Of a stretch of DNA of 10,548 bases, positions 1 through 8,250 are shown piece after piece. Below the pieces are notes generated by a model, which was not told where the DNA came from, did no database searches, and saw only the letters and a program-made list of their open reading frames with translations. The DNA lies in contig JAHBMJ010000766.1 of the NCBI GenBank assembly GCA_018398765.1, positions 30,001-40,548 of the forward strand, given 5' to 3'. The translations under genes were made by a program, and so were the position numbers. Position 1 is the first letter of the stretch, and every line of letters begins with the position of its first letter. Source of the stretch: Chromera velia. Taxonomy: Eukaryota; Sar; Chromeraceae.

Positions 1-24
1 TCGGTCAATCAATCCATCCATTAA
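1..24. repeat. ATCC/ATCA simple repeat at window edge
   Basis: Imperfect tetranucleotide tract of AATC/ATCC units (CAATCAATCCATCCATTAAT) at the left edge. The same unit recurs at 1727-1771 and at the right edge, so it is a common simple repeat of this genome. It probably continues outside the window. Confidence 0.6.
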
Positions 25-240
25 TCGTTCGACGTAGTGACTAACCAAAAGAACTCTCGACAAATGTAGTGTAGGAACACCAGACCCGCACAACAGGTGG
101 GGGACAGTGAGAAATGTGGAAAGGGCAACCTTTTTTCAGACGAACGAAAGGCATGCATGCAGCGAAAGAAAGGTAAACAGATAGTTTTGGTGTATACGTA
201 CAGCAATGAGAGCCCTCCCATCCGTCCAAAAAACGACGGC

Positions 241-640
241 GGGGGGCAGCACTGCAAAGAGAAGACAAAGAAGAAACAGAAGAACCAAAAGAAGAAAGAG
301 AGACAGAAGAAGACAGAAGAAGGAGAAGAAGAGAAAACTGCGAAAGAAGGTTGGGAGGAGAAGCCGCCGCACCAGGAGGCACCTGTGGACTCCGATCTCG
401 AGTAAAGGGAAAGCAGAGGAGGGTGAGGGCGGGAGAGAAGCGGGTCGAAAGAAGACGAGACGGGGATCGAGGGAGAGAGGAAACTTTGAAAAGCGTCTTG
501 AAAGAAGATCAAGAGACGCGGAAGAGACGCCAGTGGAAAGTTAAAAAGAAGAGAGAGCGTCTCCACCAAGACAGACAGACGGGAGGAAAAGAGAGAGAAA
601 GGGGAGGACTGCAGCAGCGGAGCTAGAGGGAAAGAGACAA
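241..640 (+). repeat. Long purine-rich low-complexity tract
   Basis: About 400 bases that are overwhelmingly A and G on the plus strand (GAAGA, GAGAGA and AGAAGAAAG units), with no clean repeat period. Reading frames here encode only Lys/Arg/Glu strings on plus and Ser/Phe/Leu strings on minus. Both are what a purine/pyrimidine-biased strand yields by chance, so I call no gene. It could be an untranslated region or a triplex-prone spacer. Confidence 0.6.
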
Positions 641-1726
641 GAACAGACTGGATGATTTTGTCAGCGAACAGCACGAGGAAGCTAGAAAGAAAGGAACGCT
701 TCTGTCCCTCTCTCTCCTTCTCACTCGTTGGGTATGATATCTCTGCTGTCTGTTCTGCTGGAGCAAGAATTTCTTTCCCAAGAACGCAAACGCTTTCCTA
801 CGTTCTTTCATTTTTTCTGTTATTTCCGTCATTTTTTTGTGTTCCTTATTTTTCACTCACATCCTTCAGAAGTTTTGTCCGCCTTAACTGTCAATCTTTT
901 TCGTTTTTCTGGCAAGTACTGGCCTCTTTATCCTTATCTTTGTTTCCAAAGCAAAATAAATAAGCAAAACAGGACGCGTCGGTTCTTGTTTCTGCAGACT
1001 TCACTGTCCCATGTGATGCTTGGGCGTGGAGGTCAACGAAGAACCCTTTCATCTCCAGATCGACTAACTGCTTGAGCACTTGTTTTTCTTTTCTGTTCTT
1101 CACACAGGTCTGTGTGTTGATACAAAACGAAAAGAACTCGGGGGAGCACGGAAGGAACGAGGCTGGCTAGAGCTCACCAAACACACACAAAAAAGCGAAC
1201 CAGCCGCACCAACATATGTGCCCGTTATACCCGTCACAAACATGCAGAGAAAGAAACAAAACATGCAGGCAGGCAAGTCAAGCAGTTAATTGTCGAGCCT
1301 TACGATTGCGCATTCAGGGCAGCCACTTTCTTCTTCCATCCATCTCACATTGAAAGGACCCTCCCTGCACGTCTCTCTTGCCCCCCGCCCTGCAAGCAGA
1401 CTCTTTTCTTTCCCCCCTTCACGAACTCGCGAACATCAGGAGTTTGACAGACACAGACAGAAAGAACTATTCACTTTTCTCGGCATGTGGACACACACAC
1501 AAGCGCGTATGCCTGCCTGCTGCTTCCTTCTTTCTCATGAATGAAATTAAAAAGACACCCCCCATTCAACACTCGTCTCCTAGCTCTCTCTTTTTCTCTC
1601 TCTCTCTCATATTAATAAATAAAATTAAAAAGACGATTTGAGAAATCGAGGCGGACGGGCAACCACCCCCCTTCCACCTCTCTTTCTCTCTCTTCAAAAT
1701 TAAATGGTGAATCTGGCTATGCTCCA
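641..1726. other. Intergenic stretch, no gene recognised
   Basis: Several overlapping short frames are open on both strands, but none has a recognisable domain, compositional balance or convincing splice partner. The stretch holds pyrimidine-rich patches, a short CA run near 1490-1500, TC runs near 1588-1608 and 1679-1694, and a repeated AAATTAAAAAGAC motif at 1544-1556 and 1622-1634. AATAAA-type hexamers occur near 953 and 1615, but no plus-strand gene upstream would use them. Confidence 0.55.
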
Positions 1727-1771
1727 AATCCATCCATCAATCCATGCATCCATTCATGCGTGCATGCATGT
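1727..1771. repeat. ATCC/ATGC tetranucleotide repeat
   Basis: Degenerate array of ATCC, ATCA and ATGC units that grades into two overlapping copies of TGCATGCA at 1761-1770. Same family as the repeats at both window edges. Confidence 0.65.
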
Positions 1772-2067
1772 AATCTTCACTCTCCCACATTTGCACCACA
1801 AGACGACAGAAAAACCTCCAAACTCCAATCCCTGAGAAGGACGGAGACAGCACCAGTCGACAACAGAGAAAGAAAGAAAGAAAGAAAGAGAGAAATAAGA
1901 TCAGTTTCCATCAGAAAAGGGGGCCTCTTTGCCCTACCAGGCCAAAATAAAAAGACAGAACTGAAGTTCCAGTCTCCTCCTCCCCTGCACCCGCAACCCA
2001 TGGGTACAGATAGAGAGAGACAGGTCACGAAAACATAAACACACCCACGCTCTCTCAAGCAGTCGAC
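1772..2067. other. Spacer downstream of the EF-hand gene
   Basis: Lies 3' of the minus-strand EF-hand gene and probably contains its 3' untranslated region. Includes a GAAA array at 1866-1895 and a third relative of the AAAWTAAAAAGAC motif at 1944-1956. No AATAAA was seen on the minus strand in this interval. Confidence 0.45.
1866..1895. repeat. GAAA microsatellite
   Basis: Five to six GAAA units bounded by GAGA. On the opposite strand this is the same TTTC motif that forms the large array at 7617-8250. Confidence 0.8.
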
Positions 2068-3765
2068 TTAAGATGACCCTGAGCCGATGCACGGCGGTTG
2101 CAGGACCGTCTTGACCAACCCTGCCAACGGAGTCTGGAGCCCCCCTGTCGGATCTCCGCTCTCCCCTGCCATCCCCATTAGCTCGGACACCGGAAGGAAG
2201 GCCCACCGACGAAACTCCTCGGGGGTAATGTGGCCGTCTCCATCGGAGTCCGCCACGCTGAAGGCCACATCGGCAGTGATGGAAGCTAGATGGTCTGCAT
2301 CTTCGAACACGACTCCAAAGTCCCGCAACACCGTAGAAGAACGGGGAGTGACTGCAAACCGGAAAATCATCCGGAACACTTCCCGAAGCTCAGACCTCTC
2401 GATCGTTCCGGACCCGTCCTGGTCAAACAGAGCAAACAGAGCTGCAGAACAGAAGCAAGGGAGAAGAGTGAAGAGACATTGAGAGAAGCAGTCTGGCTCG
2501 TCTGGGCGCTCTGTCTCCACGTCTCTTATGTCATGCCCTTGCCAGAGAAATAGGTCCACGTTTTCAGTGTGATGTTCTGTTTCAATTCTTCGGGCATTCC
2601 GATCTTCTTCACACACCAGCAGACACGGACGTAGACGCAGGGAGACAAAAACGAAGGCAAAAACACACACATGTACGAAGCCAGAGACAGCAGACGGACC
2701 TCCGATGCGTTCTCTGGCCCCTCCACGACAGAAGTGCACAAGAGGAATCGCCAGTTGAGGCACGGGAACTGCAACTACTCCCCCTGCTACTGCCTGAGGG
2801 ACCTCGCTCGTTGCTGTGGGAGTGTTGAAGTTCAGAAGGTCAAAAGTTCCTGTCGGATAGACAGACACGCACAGACAGATGTAAGCAGAGCATACATACA
2901 AATACCGTACAGCTGAAACGAAATGATTCAAAGAAAGCCATCTCCATTCAGACAGGAAGAATTTAAGAAAGGGAACACACGACAGACAAAACATAAAGAG
3001 AGAAAACGTGAAAAGAGAAAGAAAGAGAGCCAAAAGCCTCCCCCCCACCCACCGACTGACGGTCAACCATGGTCTCCCGAAGTGAGGGGGTCATCACCGG
3101 CCCGGTTGCCAATCTCGACAGGGCGTGACGGAATCCCTCCTTTGTGACCATCCGCCCCCCCTCTCCAGATGGCCCAGCAGCTTCAGACAGGAGCCCATTC
3201 ACGAGGTCGTGCACGGACACCGGCGCAAGGGCGTCGGTCAGAAAGGCACGAACCTGGAGAAGGAAATGAAGAGGATCAGGGGTAGGAAGGTGTCCAAGTG
3301 GGAAGATGACCTAACAGTTCCATGAGCATTTTTTGCACAAGACACGAAATAATGCAAAAAGGAATGGAAGCTGCCGATCGAATCTTTTCTCCCTGAGATC
3401 TTCTGACTGACAGGTGGGGGGAACAGGCTTCTGTGTCAAAGATAGCAAAGAGACTACGACAAAAAGAGGGAGACAGACCCATGTACACTTACCTCTCTAG
3501 CATTCTGAGTTCGTCCGTGTTGAGAGAATCCCTGGGTAGCTGCCGCACTCGGAGCAGGAACGCCACTCAGAGGACAGCCAACCCCAATGGGAGGGGAGAA
3601 GCCGGAAGGGTGGGGGAGTGATACAGTAGCAGGAATGGGTGTGGTCTGGGGAGAAGCAGATACTGTGCTCACATTGGAGAAGAGACGACAAGACGCCCCT
3701 GCCGTCCCCGCCCGCCGCCAGGCAGCACCCGTCCCTGCGCGTTGAAGAAGTCGTACTGTAAGCAT
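2068..3765 (-). CDS. EF-hand calcium-binding protein, predicted mitochondrial
   Basis: Four-exon model: 3765-3493, 3253-3061, 2849-2700 and 2441-2068, giving 990 coding bases and 329 residues with TAA stop. Phases agree at every junction (0, 1, 1), and introns are 239, 211 and 258 bases. The start is the first in-frame ATG (3765). Residues 1-40 lack acidic residues, carry many Arg, and include R-L-F-S (27-30), which resembles a mitochondrial R-3 cleavage site. Residues 41-91 are Pro/Ser-rich. Residues 92-205 look like degenerate EF-hand helices, with VTKEGF (127-132) and FDLLNFN near 158-164. Two canonical calcium loops follow: D212-E223 (DQDGSGTIERSE) and D270-E281 (DSDGDGHITPEE), each with Asp at positions 1 and 3, Gly at 6, Ile at 8 and Glu at 12. 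It probably acts as a calcium sensor; no catalytic domain is visible. Exon 3 is inferred: skipping it keeps the frame (279 residues) but loses the natural entering helix RERIGALFALF. A further 5' exon cannot be excluded. Confidence 0.75.
2442..2699 (-). other. Intron 3 of the EF-hand gene
   Basis: Runs from GTCCGT at 2699 to a pyrimidine-rich TTCTGTTCTGCAG ending at 2442. It splits the codon for Ala206 just before the first calcium-binding loop. The donor GTCCGT is the same as in the ALB3 intron, supporting a shared, relaxed donor consensus. Confidence 0.65.
2850..3060 (-). other. Intron 2 of the EF-hand gene
   Basis: Donor GTCAGT at 3060, acceptor TATCCGACAG ending at 2850, phase 1. If both this and the next intron are used, a 150-base exon lies between them. 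If that exon is skipped, 2442-3060 becomes one 619-base intron and the frame is still kept. Confidence 0.6.
3254..3492 (-). other. Intron 1 of the EF-hand gene
   Basis: Strong donor GTAAGT at 3492 directly after codon Glu91, and acceptor CTTCTCCAG ending at 3254, phase 0. Inside it, 3406-3344 could encode about 21 residues in frame between a good acceptor and a poor donor (GTCTTG). I left that out as an exon. Confidence 0.7.
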
Positions 3766-4363
3766 TACTGACGTAGGTAAAGAGATCTGTATACGCTGAG
3801 ACGAAACAGACTTCAACTGAGGCAAGAAGACTACTGTGAAGCCAGTCAAGCTACAATCGCAGCCTCGAACCTTCTTTTTCTTCCACTGAGTGTGTTTTCT
3901 CTCTCTTCCTTCCCTAGGTACAGGCTACCTGTGCAAAGAGCCACGCATTGACAGATGCTGAAGGTACATACGCATGAACTTGGTAAGACCTTTTGCCTCA
4001 GTAAGATGGTGCTTTTCAGATTTTCCTCAAATATTCCTCAAATTGAGCTGAAGTATTGCTGCGCAGTTGCTGCGCAGCGGGCCCGCAAAAATCAGTCCCA
4101 ATGCCGGGGCCATGCATGCTCCACTGGATGCGCGCGCATTGGCTGCCCGCGGACCCCGGCGTGCAATCCCCCTCCCGCAACACCGAAGAATCGCAGTCTG
4201 ACAGACAAGAGAGGTTGAATCGGCGCTAGAGGCAGCTATAGAGAAAGTGTACAGATGTCCTGATGCTGAGACCTACCCTTGCCCGCTGTGTGAGGAACAG
4301 AGAAGTGCCCGATCAGACACGGCAAAAGGCCGGTAGTTGGCGAGAATAAAGGCAGCTAGGGCG
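3766..4363. promoter_or_regulatory. Divergent promoter region, EF-hand gene and ALB3
   Basis: The 598 bases between the two divergent start codons. It should hold both promoters and 5' untranslated regions. No convincing TATA box was seen. Visible elements: repeated TTCCTCAAAT at 4023-4032 and 4034-4043; the tandem 11-mer at 4056-4077; TGCATGC at 4113-4119; the 12-base palindrome ATGCGCGCGCAT at 4128-4139; and a GCCGGGG/CCCCGGC inverted pair at 4103-4109 and 4154-4160. The CG-rich core at 4056-4165 stands out from its flanks. A 28-codon upstream reading frame (4263-4349) ends just before the ALB3 ATG. Confidence 0.5.
4056..4077. repeat. Tandem 11-bp repeat with TGCGCA core
   Basis: Two exact, abutting copies of TTGCTGCGCAG, each holding the palindrome TGCGCA within CTGCGCAG. 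The position, midway between two divergent genes, suggests paired transcription-factor sites. TGCGCA also forms the core of the animal NRF-1 site, but equivalence is not claimed. Confidence 0.6.
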
Positions 4364-6275
4364 ATGCGGCCTCTGCTTGCAGTTGCGTGTGTCTCTGCAG
4401 TGGTCGCCGCGGCATCTGCAGAGACGCCCACATCCTCAGTTCCCTCTGCATTTGTCGTTTCGAATGGCAACTCTTTTCTCAAACAAAGAGGTCTGAGATC
4501 CAGTCTTCCAGCCGGACGGCGAGTGAATCTGCCTGAGGAGACGGCAGCACCTCTGGACCTCGAGGAAGAGAGGGGCAGAAGATTTTCCGTAGGAAGTGAC
4601 GAGTGGAATGAGGACGCTGCACGATTCGCTGCAGAGGAGGATGAGGGGTTGCTTCCTGAGTCTGACGTGACTGCAGGTGATCTCGCTCTGGCCGCAGCGA
4701 CAGTTGGCGTTGCCTTCTCTGTCCTTGCAGCGTCTGCCGCTCCCGCCCTGGCGGCAGGGGACATCGATGCGCCTGCCAACTTTAATGAGCGTCCCGACAT
4801 CAATTTTTTCGCCCCTTTCCAGTTCATTTGGGGTCTGTATGTGGATTTGAACTCCGGAGTGATCGGTCTGATCGATTCCGGCCTTTCCATCGTCCTCCCT
4901 GGAGGCGCGGCAGTCGGGATTGCCATCGCACTGTACACGCTTCTTATCCGTGCCCTCCTTCTTCCTGTGTCCCGGAAGTCCGTGCGAACGGCCCAGATGA
5001 TGACCTTGATGCAACCTCTGATCGACCAGGTCCGTCCGTCTGGAAAAAAAGAAGAAAACAAAAGAAAGGAATAGAACGCTGGTGTGAAGGAGAGTCAAGA
5101 GATGGCATTGATGATGAAACCCGGGCTTTGTTGTTTTTCAAGTCCACTTGTGTGTATTTGTCTTTTCACAAACGTTGTTCCTGCCTGCCTGCTCTGTGTT
5201 CCTGCAGGTCCGAGTGAAGGCGGCGGGAGATAACGAGGAATTCCAAAGGCAAACCCAGAGAGTGTACAAAAAGTATGATATCGATCCCAGCAGCACTCTC
5301 GTTCCTTTAGTTGTGCAGTCCCCCGTGCTGATTGGACTGTATAGGGGTATCCTGCAGCTGCAGGAAGGCAACCCCCATTTGCGTATGCCGTTCCTCTTTC
5401 TGCCCAATCTGGTTGGCCCTAACGAAGGGAAGATCGGGTTGGATTTGTCTTGGGCTTTTCCCTTTGTTGACGGACAGCCGCCTGTCGGTTGGTCAGCTTT
5501 CGTTGGTTTCCTCACTTTGCCTATCCTTCTTTTCGTGGCACAGTTCGTCTCGGCACTCCGCCTTGGAAAGCGCATTGATGGAGGTGAGATGGACAATAAT
5601 GCGAAAATACTCGCAGGCTTTTCTTCAGGCCTTTTGAGCTTCTTCGCTCTTTCCACCCCCCCTGCCATTTCGATCTATTGGCTGGTCTCTAACTTGACTC
5701 AGTCTGCCCTGACTTACTTTTTGAAAGAACAAACGATGAAGGATTACCCGAAGCTGGTCAGATTGGCAACTCAGAAGCGGTTAGAGAAAGAAGATGAGGA
5801 ATATTTCCGAAAAACCGGAAAGAAGAGGGAGAGAAGCACTGAGAAGACAGAGGCTACTCTAGAGCCCGAGAAAGCAGTGGACCCTCGGGAGCTCCTGATG
5901 AAGATCAAATCCAGGATTGACACAGATGAAGATGAGGAGGAAGAAGAGAGGGAGGACCCGGTGGAAGCTGCAGTGCGCCGCCGCCGTGCGTTGTCTGAGG
6001 CTGCTGCTGCCAGTGACGAAGAGTTGAGCAGGGAGGAAAGAAAGGCCCGGCTGAGGGCAGAGCTAAAGGCAGAGGAAGCCGCGAAGATTCGGGAGGCACA
6101 GATGGAAGCTCAGAGAAGACAATTGGAGACGGAGGCAGGTGAGGCAGTTACATCGGGAGTGGAGGCGGAGAGAGACTTGGCGACAGTGGCACGCACTGCC
6201 GAAGTTTCGGAGGTCAAGAAAAAGAAAAAGAAAAAGAGAAAGAATAGGGGACCTAAGCGAGGAGGAGGAATTTAG
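4364..6275 (+). CDS. ALB3: ALB3/YidC/Oxa1-family thylakoid membrane insertase, plastid-targeted
   Basis: Exons 4364-5029 and 5208-6275 (phase 0) give 577 residues. The ATG at 4364 follows an in-frame TAG at 4334. Residues 1-19 form a signal peptide ending AASA. SAF (28-30) and a Ser/Arg-rich stretch to about 54 look like a transit peptide, so the leader is bipartite. Residues 107-131 are hydrophobic and end APALAAGD, possibly a thylakoid transfer signal. The insertase core has five spans: about 180-202, 253-273, 317-339, 356-374 and 375-394. Arg196 lies in span 1 where YidC has its essential Arg. The hairpin QMMTLMQPL...YKKYDIDP, FPFVDGQPPVGW (306-317) and FFALSTPPAISIYW (366-379) match the plant ALB3 pattern. 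The role is inserting light-harvesting and other proteins into thylakoids with the plastid SRP route. The tail (395-577) is charged: acidic run 462-472, Ala/Glu/Arg helix about 474-550, then KKKKKKKRKNRGPKR (559-573). Plant ALB3 tails bind cpSRP43; here that is inference. Confidence 0.93.
5030..5207 (+). other. ALB3 intron
   Basis: A 178-base GT-AG intron between Gln222 and Val223, within the cytosolic-type hairpin between spans 1 and 2. The donor is GTCCGT; the acceptor is GTGTTCCTGCAG. CAGGTCCG is repeated exactly across both boundaries (5027-5034 and 5205-5212). Retention would add 14 codons and stop at 5072-5074, removing spans 2-5. Confidence 0.85.
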
Positions 6276-6700
6276 AGGATTTCAGAGAAGGGAAGGAGAC
6301 AAAGAGAAGGGAAGGGAAGAATGAGATGCCGAACAAAGAAATGAGATGCGTTTCCTCATTTCCCTTGCAAGGAACTTAGTCACAAGCGAAAGTGGATTTG
6401 AGGAAAAGCGTATGTCGAGAGACGAAAGAAGAATGATTGAGAAAGAAAACAGAGAAGACTTCTCACCCCCCTCCCCTCCCATCCTTTTCCCGCTCCGTGC
6501 CAAATATTCCACCAATGCTTCTTTCAGCGCGCTTCAATTCGGGTCTCCATGCCTTTCTCCCTTCTCTGTAGGAATCGGAAAACGTTCGTCCATTCCCTTC
6601 CCTTCCATCCGTCCCTTCCACCCTGTTCCGTCCAAAGAAACATCCATTGATGAGACGCTCTTTTTCGGAAATCGTCAAAGAGCGAAGGAGAATCCATCCT
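6276..6700 (+). other. ALB3 downstream region, no gene recognised
   Basis: Purine-rich just after the stop, becoming pyrimidine-rich beyond about 6460. It probably contains the ALB3 3' untranslated region. No AATAAA was seen. A frame is open from 6346 through the N at 6707, but its composition is low-complexity and no family is recognisable. Confidence 0.45.
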
Positions 6701-6720
6701 GGGGGGNGGGGGGGGGGGGG
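6701..6720. repeat. Poly-G tract with an undetermined base
   Basis: Twenty positions, all G except an N at 6707. This is a homopolymer where assembly or base calling failed. True length is unknown. The run could form a G-quadruplex. Confidence 0.85.
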
Positions 6721-7616
6721 ATGATGTGCTGGTGTGTCATAGATCTATTCGTTTGTCTCGTTTATTACCCGTCCCCCAGTCGATCTTTATTTGTCGTTCA
6801 CTTTCGCAGCTGCGGACTCCATCGATCGCGATCAAACAAAGACAACAAACCCAATTTTTCTTCCTTCCAGGCTTCCCTTAGTTGTTCCGTCCCTTTAGTA
6901 GCATGCAGTGAAGTCTGCCTTCTCTTTCTGGCCAGTTTCGGGCAGCTGTAAGTTTGTGGCTCTCATCTCCAGACCCATCTTCATGAGGGCGTTTGTCGTG
7001 TCAACTTCCGCAAGCATTTACAATCTGAGTTCAAATCTGAGTTGAACATACATCAAATACTGTGAAATACAAGAACTTAAAGTCGTAACGTATACTGTGA
7101 GTACTTAGATACTGTGAGGCATATTGGAATAAAAAAACTCAAAGTCTTGGGAAGAATTGATCTACTTAGTGTTCCTAGCGTGTATAAAATGATTGAGAAC
7201 ATGCACGTTTCTGATATTTGTATGATCAATCTAGTCATGTACAGTAGTAACATAACTAACATGATCTACTAGTTACTATTCAAACCTAGAGTAAAGTAAG
7301 TCACACTGTAAGTGATATTAAGTGGCAACTGATTAAGTGATTTAGTGGTGCCCTGGAGCACTGTCGCCGTTTTGTCTTATATAAGTAAAAATCTATAGGT
7401 TGGTCACCGTACTAGACTATGTCCGTAGTTGGTCACCACACTGATTCTAAACAAAAGTTTTAGAAAAATTAGTATAACAACCTCCAAAGTGTTTTTGGAA
7501 CTGTAAAAAAAGTGTGTGATTTAAGGTTTAAATTTGAGATCGAAAATCTAGTCGAAAATCTTTAACAAAACAAATGGAGGTATATTTGTATAAAAAAATT
7601 AGAAGTCCGGGTTCAA
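6721..7616. other. Non-coding region with AT-rich island and short repeats
   Basis: No gene. From about 7010 the DNA turns AT-rich (21 of 60 bases are G or C in 7081-7140), unlike the surroundings. Short direct repeats cluster here: ATACTGTGA at 7057-7065, 7092-7100 and 7109-7117; GTTGGTCACC at 7399-7408 and 7428-7437; AATCTGAGTT twice near 7022-7043; and TCGAAAATCT twice near 7540-7560. Frames are short and closed. It could be a decayed mobile element or an old insertion, but no terminal repeats or coding remnant were found. Confidence 0.45.
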
Positions 7617-7669
7617 TTTCTCTTTCTCTTTTTCTCTCTTTCTCTCTCTCTTTCTCTTTCTCTTTCTCT

Positions 7670-7700
<31 letters not shown>

Positions 7701-7784
7701 GCTCGCTCCCTCTCTCTCTCTCGCTCCCTCTCTCTCTCTCGCTCCCTCTCTGTCTCTCGCTCCCTCTCTCTCTGTCTTTCTTCC

Positions 7785-7819
<35 letters not shown>

Positions 7820-7820
7820 C

Positions 7821-7864
<44 letters not shown>

Positions 7865-7892
7865 TCGCTCCCTCTCTCTCTGTCTTTTTTCC

Positions 7893-7928
<36 letters not shown>

Positions 7929-8133
7929 TTTTTCTTTCTTTCTTTCGTTCTTTCTTTCTTTCTTTCTATCTTTCTTTCTTTCTTTGCTTCCCTTGGCTTT
8001 CCTTGGCTTTCCTTTTCTTTCCTTTTCTTTCTTTTCTTCTTTCTTTTCTTCTTTCTTTTCTTCTGTTTTTCTTTCTTTCTTTTCTTCTTTCTTTTCTTCT
8101 TTCTTTTTTTCTTTTTTTCTTTCTTTCTTTCTT

Positions 8134-8176
<43 letters not shown>

Positions 8177-8250
8177 TTCTTTCTTACTTACTCATTTTCT
8201 TCCTCCCTTCCTCCCTTTCCTTCCTTCCCTCCTTTCTACTCTTCTCTCCT
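7617..8250. repeat. Large TTTC/TC microsatellite array
   Basis: Over 600 bases of nearly pure pyrimidine on plus: CT-rich with CGCTCCCTCTCTCTCT units (about 7617-7790), long TTTC runs (about 7790-7980), TTTTC/TTCTT variants (about 7980-8110), TTTC and TC again (to about 8185), then CCTT-type sequence. Units near 7758 and 7866 repeat each other at a spacing of 108 bases. The open frame that crosses it exists because TTTC and TC repeats contain no stop in any plus-strand frame. Confidence 0.92.

Noticed and set aside
97-626. Overlapping Lys/Arg/Glu-rich frames on plus and Ser/Phe-rich frames on minus
   Set aside because: They are by-products of the purine-biased tract; all frames stay open together and none resembles a protein family.
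652-1103. Overlapping open frames of about 70-115 codons on both strands
   Set aside because: Composition is low-complexity, no domain is visible, and none links by plausible splicing to a recognisable coding segment.
2087-2553. Plus-strand frames opposite the last EF-hand exon
   Set aside because: Antisense shadows; the minus strand carries two textbook calcium-binding loops.
2442-3060. A single 619-base intron (three-exon EF-hand model)
   Set aside because: It also preserves frame, but the 150-base exon inside has good splice sites, matching phase and a natural helix leading into the first calcium loop, and gives introns of similar size. It is kept only as possible exon skipping.
3276-3488. 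Minus-strand segment reading SLFAIFDTEACS, superficially EF-hand-like
   Set aside because: It is out of phase with the exon ending at 3493 and lacks loop Gly and Glu residues. It lies within intron 1, and direct splicing 3493 to 3253 is clean.
3766-3849. Upstream in-frame extension of the EF-hand gene to a TTG at 3849
   Set aside because: No ATG is present in the extension; ATG 3765 yields a good mitochondrial presequence.
4337-4363. An extended ALB3 start at a TTG
   Set aside because: TTG is not expected as a start here. The ATG at 4364 gives an immediate, well-formed signal peptide.
4273-5098. Long minus-strand frames opposite ALB3 exon 1
   Set aside because: They are antisense shadows of a confidently identified coding exon.
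6346-6951. A 201-codon plus-strand frame crossing the N
   Set aside because: It runs through a poly-G tract of unknown length and pyrimidine-rich sequence with no recognisable domain.
7605-7620. GGGTTCAATT, reminiscent of a tRNA T-loop
   Set aside because: No pairing stem around it and no D-arm or anticodon arm upstream in the AT-rich sequence.
7617-8250. Periodic repeats as a possible CRISPR array
   Set aside because: Tetranucleotide and dinucleotide slippage repeats with no unique spacers, in a eukaryotic nuclear context.
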